DNA from: Coix lacryma-jobi var. lacryma-jobi
Taxonomy: Eukaryota; Streptophyta; Magnoliopsida; Poales; Poaceae
DNA: 64,000 bases
NCBI GenBank assembly: GCA_009763385.1
Contig: CM019826.1
Location: forward strand, 58,091,127-58,155,126
Direction of reading: 5' to 3'
Positions within the stretch are counted from its first letter, which is position 1; the number at the start of each line of letters is the position of its first letter. The position numbers and the translations under genes were made by a program. Below are positions 11,242 through 20,989 of the stretch, piece by piece. Below the pieces are notes generated by a model. The model ran no database searches and was not told the origin of the DNA. It worked only from the letters and a program-made list of their open reading frames with translations.

Positions 11242-11669
11242 TTTGTTTTGTAGGAATATGCCTCCGGTGGAACAAGTTGGGTGTTGGATAGTGGATGCAC
11301 AAATCATATGACCGGGGCAAAGGATATGTTCACCTCCTTCCAACCAAACCACAATTCATTTGACAACATTGTGTTTGGTGACAATGGGAAAGGAGAAGTG
11401 TTTGGTTTGGGTAAAATTGCTATCTCAACCGATAATTCCATATCTAATGTTTTACTTGTGCATTCGTTAAGTTACAATTTATTATCCGTTTCTCAACTTT
11501 GTGAAATGGGTTATGATTGTCTCTTTACGGATATGGGTGTGACCATTTATAGAAGGGATTCCTCTACTGCATTCACGGGTGTGTTGAAGGGAAAACTTTA
11601 CTTGGTTGACTTTTCAACTAGTAAGGTGGAACCTAAGACATGCTTAATGGCAAAATCTAGCATGGGTTG
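11242..11669 (+). pseudogene. Sire copia protease and start of GAG-pre-integrase
   Basis: The frame contains SGGTSWVLDSGCTNHMTG, with the aspartic protease Asp at about 11287. HSLSYNLLSVSQLCEMGYD and KTCLMAKSSMG follow, the beginning of the GAG-pre-integrase domain. The frame breaks within a Trp codon at 11669, where Tekay-1 inserts. The rest of pol (INT, RT, RNase H) is not found downstream of Tekay-1. Confidence 0.88.
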
Positions 11670-14600
11670 TGTAACACCCTAGGTGTTAAGCATTCCTTAA
11701 ACTGCATAATTTGTCATGGCATGAGAATAGCATCTCATCATTTCTTGTGCATATGCTTGTTGAATGCTTAAGTCCTTGTGTTAGTGTCTAGTATAACCTT
11801 GTTATGCTTTCTGTTTCTGACCAAGTTCCTTATAACAAAGTTGTAGATCTTGATGAAAGGAACAACTTTGCTTTAAAGCACTTTCTCAGAAAAAGCTTTT
11901 GAATTAGGATTTCTTGCATTAGGAAAAATGGTTTAGCACTAAATTTCTTGTTTTAAGCAGAATTTGGACTTGAGCCTTAAAGATGATTTGTTCGTTACAA
12001 AATTCTAAGGAACTTTGCTTTTTGGACCATTTCCTAATTCGGTCTAGTTTAGGAGTTATAGAGCATCAAAGTTTGTAACCAAACTTCATTAGTTTAATCC
12101 TGACCCGTGGACCCCACCGGTCAGTCCCTCTCTTCTTCCCCACGCGCGCGCCGCTCACCTCCACCGGCAGAAACCGCCTCGCCGGCCGGCCAAACCACCG
12201 ACTTCGCCGCCCGTGGTTTGCGCAGCAAGCGCCACGTCGCTCCATGCACCCCGTCCTCGCCCGACGCGTGTCGCGCGATGCCTGACGCCGCCGCGCCGGT
12301 CGGGAGCTCCTCCCCGACGGCAACCGGCCAGGTGCAATGCACCTGCGCCCTCCTGCTCATTTGCATCCTCTCCACTCCACGCTCGTGCTCCGCACGCTCA
12401 CTCACTCGTTCACTCTCTCGCTCACAAGCTCGCCAGCCACTCCACCATCTTCTCCAGTTCGCCCAAACCGCCATTTGCCGCCGAAATGCGACGAGCAATT
12501 TCTCGCTCCACCGTGCGCCGCCGTCCAATTCCTCTTGCCAGTTTCTCCGCCCTGATCTCCTCTTTCACTGGCAAGGGTTGGTTTTCCCTCTTTTCCTCTC
12601 TGGCCGCCGGAACAGCGGATGCCATCCTCAAGCTTCCGCCATGGCCGCCGCCGTGACCTTCACGTGAACCGGCCATCTCCGGCCGAACCACCCCAATCCG
12701 AGCCCAGTTCTTACCTTCCCGACCTCCATAGTAGCTTAGGGTCAGATGGAGACCTCTCTCGTGCCTTGAGTTCGCCGGATCAGGGGCCAGTCGCGCCGTG
12801 ACCGCCGCGGATCACCGTCGTGCATGGCGCCGAGCAATGCCGAGGATGCCGAGGCCCGAAAGTTGCTCCAATAGGTCGCTTAGGACTTGCTTGGGCTAGT
12901 ATTAGTCTCGCCAGGAAGAGCTTCACCGCCGAGTCGCAGAGCCGCCGCTCCACCATGGCTGCCGTCGAGCTTGCTCTGGTATCCCTCTGGCTCAGCAAGT
13001 CAGTCAGTCGTGTTCGTCTCGCAAACCCGCGTCCAGTGGTAGCCTCGACATCGCCAAAAGCCTCGCCGCCGGTGAGCTAGGGCCGGTCAACAGCGACGGC
13101 GCCAATGTCCGTCGTTGACTGCCGAGCTTGGCCTCAGTAACTTGGTCGCCTGTCTAGTGGGCCTCGCCGACAGAGAAAGAAAGAGAGTACGAGAGAAAAG
13201 GGAAGTCTGTGTGCAGTGAGGCTCGGAAGTGCCGGGTGTGCATAACAGTTTTGCTAAGCCTCGGCTGCGTTGCGTTGGGCCTTGGCTGAGTTACGTTGGG
13301 TATCCGTAGTGTTTTAGATTTAGTTTTTCTTTAACCCAGTTTTTGCACAAATGGTTTAAAGGCTTCTAAAATGTGTTCAAGGCTCATTTTAAGTCCAAAT
13401 CTGGTGAAACAAGTTTTGGTGTGCTCTGCATGTTTAGACCTATCTGTGAAAAATGTTAAGTGCATTATTGGTGACATTTTTATGTGTAGATTTATTTAAG
13501 TTAGAAAAGTGCTGTTAACTTGAAAAATGCATAACTAATTATGTATAAGTTAGAAAAATGTGATTCCAGTTTTGATAGGTTGTTGTAAGTGTGTAGTTTC
13601 AGAGAAAAATATAATATGAGGATGTTCTGTGAATTAATTTGGCAGTAGCTTTAAAATTGGTTAAATACTGTTTTTTTGTGAATTTTGTAGTAATTAAAAT
13701 ATGTGGAATATGAACTTGGTAAATTTTGCTGACTGCTCTTCTGCTAAGAAGTTCAGAAGAAAATTATGAAACCTGTTGTTTGACACTTTGTGATAGGATG
13801 TGTAGTTCAAAGCACCTTTTCAAGATAAAATTTGTCTTTTTCATAGAGAATGGAGTTTACGTCCAAATGGGATGAAATTTGGACCAGAGACTAGATTACA
13901 TATTGTTAACTTCCAGTAATTTCTTTAGATTTTTCTGAAGCTATCTAGGTTGGGTTGCTGTTATAGGCTAGTTTAATTAGATTTATTCCAGCAAGTAATT
14001 AGAGGGTAATAAACTCATTAAGTATACTTTAATGTGGTGACAACATAGCTTAACAAGTTGAATATGGGAGGTTAAGCAGTTGAGTAGCAGTAGATGACAT
14101 GTGCTTATCTCCTGGAATGCCTTGTTCCATGTTGCATCCCCATGCATCCCGCATGCATTCGCGTTATTTATTCATGTTATGCATCATGCAGGATCGGTAG
14201 TGGAAGTTCAGGATCTGTCACCCGAGGAGCAGTACCAGGAGGAGACGCCGGAAGAGAAAGTCCCAGGAGGAGACGTTGAAGAGCTGCCGGAGTGCCGCGA
14301 TCACCGCCCTTCGGACTTTGAGCAAGGCAAGCCCCGGAGCATTCTAACTCCTACGGTTTGCAAATGTTTTACAATTAACCTGTTGATGGATGTTGCATTA
14401 GATTATAGGAATTGATTGCTACCGTTGATGCATTATTACTTATCCTTGTCCACCGGCAATATATCTTGATATCCCTGTTTAGGTCTAGGCTCGTTATATG
14501 CTTAGCCCTGCTTAGACCGGTAAAAGTCGGGTGATTCCCTATCTCCCGCAATAGGTGGATACTGATCATGTTTAGCCTGTGCTATCATGAGATAACCATG

Positions 14601-15419
14601 TGATAATTAATCTGAGACGGAGGCGGGATGTAAGAGCAGCAGGACATGGGTTCTGTGTGCTAGTAGGCTCCCGTCTGTGTCGCCTAGGACCCGTTCGGGA
14701 ATGTAACTTCAGTCAAATTGAACGCGTCGATCACTTAACGGAGTAGGTCTGAGTACCTCCCGCGAAGCCGAGTAAGGTTATTCGAGCCGGTGATGGAGAT
14801 GTTGACGCCTAACACCCAGGGCCTCAACTGTACCGTGGGCAACTATTCTGATCAACCTGGCATGGTCCGAGGGCAGGCAGGGCCTGATCGACCTGGCATG
14901 ACCGTGGGCAGTTATAGATTGAGCGACCTGGCACTGAGATAACCCCCGGTGTAGAAGGGCCCATGGCCGTCCCGCACATTGTGTTCTCGAATCTCCTGAC
15001 TGGTAGCTTACGACTGCCGTAGCCGGAATGTGCCGGGCGAGTGTGAGACGTTTTATCCCCAGCTGGGTAGGAATCGATTATAATCGCCATCGCTCCTGGA
15101 CAGTGAGCAGTTGACTTTAGATCATCTCCCGTAGAACTTATGGAACTAAAATGGTTATGGAATCTGAAAGGCTATTGATGACATAGTCACTCTTGATTGA
15201 TTAATTATCGAGTGCTTGTTTAGTACAGGTGCAAATCTAGTAAGGTAGAGTTAATGACTAAAAGCAATTGCCAACATCTGAAACTGAGTTTTATTACTAA
15301 AGCTTTCATGCAAAGGAGTATGTACAGCCAACCCCACTTATATAGCCTACATGATCCTTGGTGTCTTATTATTTCTGGTTTTGTCGGGTAAGTCTAGCTG
15401 AGTACCTTCTCGTACTCAG

Positions 15420-16797
15420 AGCTAAAACAATGAGACCCCACTTATATAGCCATGGTGTTCTTGTGAAGCTCTTCGGTGTTTCTTCGTGCTTGGTTTTTGG
15501 TGGAGTCGTGGTAGTTGTGGATCTACATCGAGAGAAGGCTTGGCTAGTGGACTTCTTTGGATTTCTATGCTTCTCCCTCCTCCCCAAGGTATACTTTGGT
15601 GCTAGTGCTCCTATTGTCAAATGTACCTTGTGGTGGCCTGTTTTTTCACCATTCCAAGTATCTTTTCATCGTTTGTGTGATGTTTGTGGGCTAAGTTTTG
15701 GAGATCCTATGGTCGTTCAGCCTGCTCAGTCCTAGCAGGGTCGGAAGTTCGGAGATTCAAGCCGGAACTTCCGACCGTCGGAACTGCCGACGTTATCGTC
15801 CGAAGTTCCGACCCTGACTGAACAGATCGAACAACCCTAGTCTCCCCGTCTCTTTGCCCACTTTCTCCACAACTTTGGTCCGGTTCTTACCCTTTGCCTT
15901 ATCATTTCAGTGCTTTCCATGGATGCTGGTGGTAGTAGTGGTGGTAGCCGTCGTCCGAAGCATTCTTCAAGGGGCGCTCCTCGAGAGAGGCGTGCCAAGC
16001 AGCGCTAGGATGCACCTCCCCATGCCTTTCAGGCTCGGGGTTCTGCTGCGACGGCTCGTGAGCCTTCGAAGGAGGAGAGGCTTGATCGTGTAAGCTGATC
16101 CCTGGCTGTGGAGATCCCCACACTCCTCGGGGGCCTGCTACGTACACCGACTTGGTGCCATTTGATGGCCCCATGCTAGTGCTTCGTTGACCGGAGCTTG
16201 CTCCTAACCCGGACAGCGCTTGGCAGCCCCATATGAGGTTCAATTACCGGTCGAGGGTTCGGGATATTGAGCATTGGCAGGCCACCAATGTCTATGCTGA
16301 CAATGCTAAGGACATAAGGCTGGAAGACAGGTTCTATCATCATTTTCACTTCGACTTTTATGATAGCCTCATCTGCAGCAAGTTTCAGGCCAAAGGGAAG
16401 CCTCCTGTTCTTCCTATGAAGTGCATTGACACTCAAGCCCTTCGGCAGTTCCCTGAGCCCGAACTCCAGCAGATGCTTCAGGATTTGAAAAGCTTAAGCT
16501 CGATCAGCTCATTGCCTTCAAGAAGGACTGGAACAATGAGATCATTTGCTAGTTCTATGCTTCCTATTATCATGAGATTGTTGATGACATTCCTATCATG
16601 CATTGGAGGACTGAGGGCAAGCATTACAAGATTGATCTTCCTACATTTGGCCGGCTGCTTGGCTTTGGGCGTAGTGATCATGCAACCGTTGATATTCATG
16701 ATCTCCCGGATGTGGCATTCAGTGAGCTCCAGCATATGCATCTCAGGGGATTTGTTGCTGATGGGCAGACCACATATCTTTTGGCATCCTTCTTTGT
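15420..16797 (+). repeat. Sire 3'-ORF fragment captured inside the Tekay-1 5' LTR
   Basis: This block is nearly the same as 32323-33700, the Sire sequence that follows the truncated Tekay-1 3' LTR. Both copies share the left junction ...CGTACTCAG/AGCTAAAACAATGAG. On the right the copies part after CCTTCTTTGT: here the next bases are ACACTACG (filler) and then LTR sequence again. It includes the leader with the TCGGAAGTTCC motifs and the first half of the Sire 3' ORF. It is non-functional. Confidence 0.88.
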
Positions 16798-16805
16798 ACA
16801 CTACG

Positions 16806-16978
16806 GAGTTTTATTACTAAAAGCAATTGCCAACATCTGAAACTGAGTTTTATTACTAAAGCTTTCATGCAAAGGAGTATGTACAGCCAACCCCACTTAT
16901 ATAGCCTACATGATCCTTGGTGTCTCATTATTTCTGGTTTTGTCGGGTAAGTCTAGCTGTGTACCTTCTCGTACTCAG
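16806..16978 (+). repeat. Duplicated LTR segment after the Sire capture
   Basis: The segment from 16816 repeats 15258-15419. It starts with GAGTTTTATTACTAAA fused to AGCAATTGCC, a join not present in the other LTR copies. There the two pieces occur in the order ACTAAAAGCAATTGCC ... GAGTTTTATTACTAAAGC. The shared ACTAAA suggests slippage at the junction. Confidence 0.75.
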
Positions 16979-17431
16979 GGTTTATTTCCCTTGTTGTTGC
17001 AGATGGCCAGTGCTTTTATGGTTACTGCGAGAACTGCTTGTACCCGGTAACGGGTGATGACTAGACCAAGGGCATGGTCAACACTTATCTCATCTGTTGC
17101 TTTTGTGGACCCGGTCAACTGATGGCACCGTATTTATGAACAATCCAAACTTATGTTTTAAAGACTATGTTGCTTCCGCTACTACTATCAAACTATGCTT
17201 TGTAATATTATTTCGTACTCCGATGTAATTGGAACTTTATGCAACTGTGATGTAACCCGTGAGCATGTTCGGGGAACAAGTACGATCTTGGCTGGATGTC
17301 GTTGAATGATTTGAAATCCTTCGAGATTTCCGGACTACCGGGTTTGTACGAGCTTAAGTACTCGATGATTTCTGCGAGAGCGGAGGTTTTCAGTGCTTAA
17401 TCTGGTGCAAATTGGTCGGTTCTGTTACAGC

Positions 17432-17446
17432 TGGCATCGGAGCAGG
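17432..17446 (+). other. Primer binding site of Tekay-1
   Basis: TGGCATCGGAGCAGG lies 2 bases after the LTR end. It resembles the tRNA-iMet site TGGTATCAGAGC with two changes. Tekay-2 has TGGTATCGGAGCAGG at the same place. Confidence 0.75.
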
Positions 17447-18222
17447 TTCTGCGTTACTGTTCATGGGTGTATTTTTTTAAAAAAACAATAATTTATAAAG
17501 GATAAAGCTATATTTGCCAACTTATAGTTATATTAGGATTTAGAAAATCTTAAGGATTAACGCTAAGGTGTGCCAGTGACCAAGTCCTTATGCCCAATAG
17601 TAATTTAGGTGGCTATTTAAGTACTAACTTGGGGGTGTGCATCATATTTAAATTCTGTTATTCTGTCGTCCATACGGCAAGGGTGAAATTGTATGGGTGC
17701 TATTCCTCGGAATAGTAATGTATGGATCAATTGCCTCTACGCCAAGGTAATAAGTGAGTTGTGAGAGCTTGATTGGACAACCACCAATCTAGGGGAGTGC
17801 TTAAATGGTACTGACATATATACCTGTTGCACACAAGTATATGTGGAAGTATTGATCGTGGGAGTAATATTTTTCTGAAGGGTGCATATACTGCTTACGT
17901 GTATACTGGGTATGCGCCTAAGTTAGTATTAGATTTAAATTTCAGTAATGCATGATATTCATACTGTGGGTAGGGCTGAAATGGATTTTCTGCAGGTACG
18001 CTAACTTGCGAACGTGTAGTACGCTAGTTAACGCTATGAGTGAACGTTGTATGCCACCGTCTAGCCGTTAGATTGTTAGGCAGTGAGGACGTATGTTACG
18101 CTCATGCATCATGATCATATAATTTTGCATTAATCTTACTTCCTTCCTTACGTTATCCGTCCCGTTCTTAAATAGAAGTTGTTCTCAACTAATTAAAAAC
18201 TATGTGGATACAGTTCTTTCAG
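17447..18222 (+). other. Leader between the PBS and the first Tekay-1 ORF
   Basis: This is an AT-rich leader with no coding domain that I can support. It ends TTCTTTCAG immediately before the ATG at 18223, an acceptor-like polypyrimidine-CAG. Confidence 0.5.
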
Positions 18223-19254
18223 ATGGCCCGCACTAAGCGTACCGCCCGCAAGTCGACTGGAGGCAGGAGGCCCAATTATATGCTGGGACCCTGGACAGCC
18301 GAGGGGTCAGAGGATTTTCTGGAGGAGTTCGGCATGCCTACTCTTTTGTGGAGGGTGCTGCACTTAGTCGGATACCAGGAGGGCCAGGAGCCGCAATATG
18401 AGTGGCATCGAGTTCAGTTTTCAGAGGATCGCTACATGTACACAGTTGAGGTGGACGTGCCCAGCCGTGATCCGCAGGATCATGTGTGGTGCCGCAGGGT
18501 GTTCGCTCTTCACGGCAGGACTCCTTGGGATGGAGCCAACCAAGTTGCGTACACTGTTCTTCGGGACATCATGGAGGATCATCCAGAGGTAGTTGCCCAG
18601 GCCACAGCCGGTGTGTTCCCTACAGCAGATCTGTACCAGTCAGTGTGGCATCAGCCGGGTGCCACTGTGTTGGGGACCAGTTCTTCAGAGCGTGAGCACT
18701 GCGCAGGGCCCGCTAGGAGTGCGATGGCTGCACTCATGGCTACCTACGGGTGTCTGTCACGTAGCTACGACCACCTGTACCACATCCTCAGTGAGGAGAT
18801 AGCTGCACATCATCAGGGTCAGGAGGCGCATGCTACAGAGGTCGACCTTCTTACCACTCAGCTAGCTCACATGACCGTTGATAGAGACCAGGCTCGTCAG
18901 AGGGAGCAGGAGACGGCACAGCAGCTTAGTGACCAGCAGGGTATGACGACCTTCTTATCCACCATCATGGCTGAGACTGAGGAGTCGCTACGTAGTGTTT
19001 GTCTCGAGGGTATGCGCGCGACTAAGCAGAACAGGCTTCTCAGGCTACAGGTGGGAGATTTGGAGCTGCAACTTCATCATCTCCAGGACTACAATGATCG
19101 CCTACATGAGGAGATTCATCGCCGTGAGAATGAGAGGAACCCTATCCTTCCTCAGGAGGACCCGGATTCTCATGCTTCGTCCAGTGGTTCTTCGAACATC
19201 TCGAGTGATGATGATGACAACGACGATGATGACGATGGTGCCATTAGGGAGTAG
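18223..19254 (+). CDS. Histone H3 tail-like protein with coiled coil and acidic tail (Tekay-1 ORF upstream of gag)
   Basis: This 343-codon ORF is intact. I choose the ATG at 18223 rather than the in-frame one at 18202, because it follows a CAG acceptor directly and begins ARTKRTARKSTGG. That matches residues 1-13 of the histone H3 tail except Gln5 to Arg, so Lys4 and the ARKS motif around Lys9 are kept. The likeness ends there: the H3 fold is absent. Residues about 30-150 form an unrecognised region rich in Trp and aromatic residues. About 190-305 is Gln/Glu/Arg-rich with heptads, probably a coiled coil. About 310-343 is Ser/Asp-rich, with acidic runs near the end. Met removal before Ala would expose the H3-like terminus. 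Tekay-2 has a shorter relative at 50276. The role is unknown. Binding of H3-tail readers, writers or the element's own chromodomain is a hypothesis. Confidence 0.72.
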   Translation: MARTKRTARKSTGGRRPNYMLGPWTAEGSEDFLEEFGMPTLLWRVLHLVGYQEGQEPQYEWHRVQFSEDRYMYTVEVDVPSRDPQDHVWCRRVFALHGRTPWDGANQVAYTVLRDIMEDHPEVVAQATAGVFPTADLYQSVWHQPGATVLGTSSSEREHCAGPARSAMAALMATYGCLSRSYDHLYHILSEEIAAHHQGQEAHATEVDLLTTQLAHMTVDRDQARQREQETAQQLSDQQGMTTFLSTIMAETEESLRSVCLEGMRATKQNRLLRLQVGDLELQLHHLQDYNDRLHEEIHRRENERNPILPQEDPDSHASSSGSSNISSDDDDNDDDDDGAIRE

Positions 19255-19593
19255 ACTAGTTAGTGTTAGCGAGTAGTGATCTTGTCTCATGTCCTAGCGC
19301 TGATCTTTTGGTGTTATCATGTGGATGTAAGGTTGTGTGATGGACCTGTGCGCGTGTGACGCAAAACCTTTGAAAGTTCCGTATGTATGGGCACCTATGG
19401 ATGTTATGTTGAATTTTGTATGTTATGTGATGAGCATCTTTTATCATGTGATGATGCAATGTGGATCGAGATTTATTATGCCTCTGCAATTGTTTGGCGA
19501 ATTCGTTTTCCGAATACTTTCCGTTGGTATGGTTTATTGTTCTCCACAATAATGGCAACGTCATTTAATGATTATTGCTATCACTACATGCAG
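19255..19593 (+). other. Spacer between the H3-like ORF and gag
   Basis: No conserved coding domain is seen. The spacer ends TACATGCAG just before the gag ATG at 19594, again an acceptor-like site. Confidence 0.45.
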
Positions 19594-20637
19594 ATGACGA
19601 AGACTCGCAGTGGGGCGGGTGGTAGTGGTGGTAATGATGGTAACAGGGAAAACCGCAATCCACCACCTCCTCCACCACCCACAGCCGAGCAACTCTTCGC
19701 TCAGTTCTTGGGAAGTCAACGCAACATCGAGGCGCTTCTGTGAGAGAATTTGGCGCATGGCAATCAACGCCCTGAGCCGAATCAGTACAGCTCGTTCAAG
19801 GATTTTCTGGACACAAGGCCGCCAATTTTCATGGAAGCCACAGAACCTCTAGAAGTAGAAGAGTGGTTGCATACAATAGAGCAGAAGTTTCAACTGCTCA
19901 GGCTTACAGAGGAGTTGAAGGCAGAATATGCTGCACATCAGCTACAAGGGCCAGCCGGAATTTGGTGGGGACATCACCGTACCACTTATCCAGCCCGTAC
20001 ACCTGTCACTTGGAGAATGTTCGGGGAAGCTGTTCGCGGGCACTATATTCCGCCAGGCTTGACTCAGATGAAGATGGCTGAATTCATGAGCTTAACACAA
20101 GGAACTCGATCAGTGACCGAGTATCATCATTTGTTCAACTCTTTATCTCGTTATGCACCAGACTTTGTTGATACCGATGCTAAGAAGATAGCTAGCTTTA
20201 AGAGAGGGCTGAATACTAAGATGGGAAAATCAGTGGGTACTTCATCCCGCACAATTTTCAATGACTTCATTAGTGACTGCCTGATCCAGGAGAATCACAA
20301 TAACAAGCATACTGCAAGCAAGGCTAGGAAGAGGACCTTTGAATCTGGACCATCTCAGTCTAGAGGACCACCAGCCCAGCGTTCTCAATACCGACCACCA
20401 GCACCTGGGGCTCGTTTCAGGCCGCCTCAGAAGAAAGGACAGCAGCAAGCTCAGCGTGGTCAACGACCATACAAGGTGGCAGCAAGTCAGGCTCGAGCAG
20501 CACAAGGCAGCTCAACTGGGACCAAGCCAATAGTTCAGGGACCGTGCTTCAATTGCAACCAAGATGGGCACTTTGCAAGGTATTGCCCACATCCCAAGAA
20601 GCAGCAGGCTAATTATCCAGCGCGTCTGCATAATATG
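19594..20637 (+). pseudogene. Tekay-1 gag
   Basis: The start at 19594 gives MTKTRSGAGGSGG. A TGA at 19741-19743 interrupts the frame (a CGA to TGA change would explain it). The frame then continues through the gag core (DTRPPIFMEATEPLEVEEWL, QLQGPAGIWW, MTFGEAVRGHYIP-like) and a basic Gln/Pro/Arg-rich region. It reaches one CCHC knuckle, CFNCNQDGHFARYC, at about 20544-20585. At 20637 the frame is broken by the antisense solo LTR, and it continues in the same phase at 25141, so gag and pol were one reading frame before that insertion. Confidence 0.88.
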
Positions 20638-20989
20638 TGTAACAGAACCGACCAATTTGCACCAGATTAAGCACCGAATCGCTGCTTTCACAGAGATTAC
20701 AAGTACTTAAGCTCGTACAAACCCGGTAGTCCGGAAATCTCGAAGGATTTCAAGTCATTCAACTTTAACCAAGATCGTAATAGATTAGCGTACATGCCCA
20801 CAAGGTACATTCAGTTCGCACATAGTTCAAATACATCGGAGTTCGATAGTTATTACAAACCATAGTTTTGAATTCAAAGCGGAAGCAACATAGTTTTGAA
20901 ACACAAGTTCTTAGTTCACAATACGGTGCCATATGCCTGATCCGTCCACAAAAGCATTAGGGAAGATAAGGATTGACCATGCCCATGGT

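Larger units (their letters stand above)
12820..17064 (+). pseudogene. LTR-encoded spliced small ORF, Tekay-1 5' LTR copy (exon 1 frameshifted)
   Basis: I infer three exons. Exon 1 runs from the ATG at 12820 to 13071 before GTGAGC. Exon A is 14192-14326, between TGCAG and the GC donor GCAAGC. Exon B is 17003-17064, after TTGTTGCAG and ending TAG. Exon A (135 nt) and exon B (62 nt) join in frame across a phase-1 intron. Exon A is acidic (PEEQYQEE, ECRDHRPSDFEQ) and exon B reads DGQCFYGYCENCLYP with a C-x2-C pair. Exon 1 here lacks 16 nt present in the 3' LTR, so it reaches the donor in the wrong phase. The captured Sire sequence sits inside intron 2. The function is unknown and the splicing is inferred from the sequence only. 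Confidence 0.5.
11670..17429 (+). repeat. 5' LTR of Tekay-1, enlarged by captured Sire sequence
   Basis: 11670-15419 matches 28512-32322. It is followed by Sire sequence 15420-16797, eight filler bases, and then LTR sequence from 16806 to the end at 17429. LTR 16816-16978 repeats 15258-15419. The solo LTR 20638-25135 shows the uninterrupted structure of 4498 bp, with LTR sequence running straight through CGTACTCAGGG. The terminal inverted repeat is TGTAACA/TGTTACA. The GC-rich block at 12100-13080 and the AT-rich block at 13300-14100 hold no independent gene that I can support. Confidence 0.85.

Noticed and set aside
12107..12691. Overlapping GC-rich ORFs on both strands (also 28909-29733 and 24097-24714)
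   Set aside because: They lie in the GC-rich 5' part of the Tekay-1 family LTRs, are open in several frames at once because of composition, and change frame between LTR copies.
18223..18265. A host histone H3 gene or pseudogene
   Set aside because: Similarity stops after about 13 residues. No histone fold follows, and the ORF position in the element is repeated in a second family.
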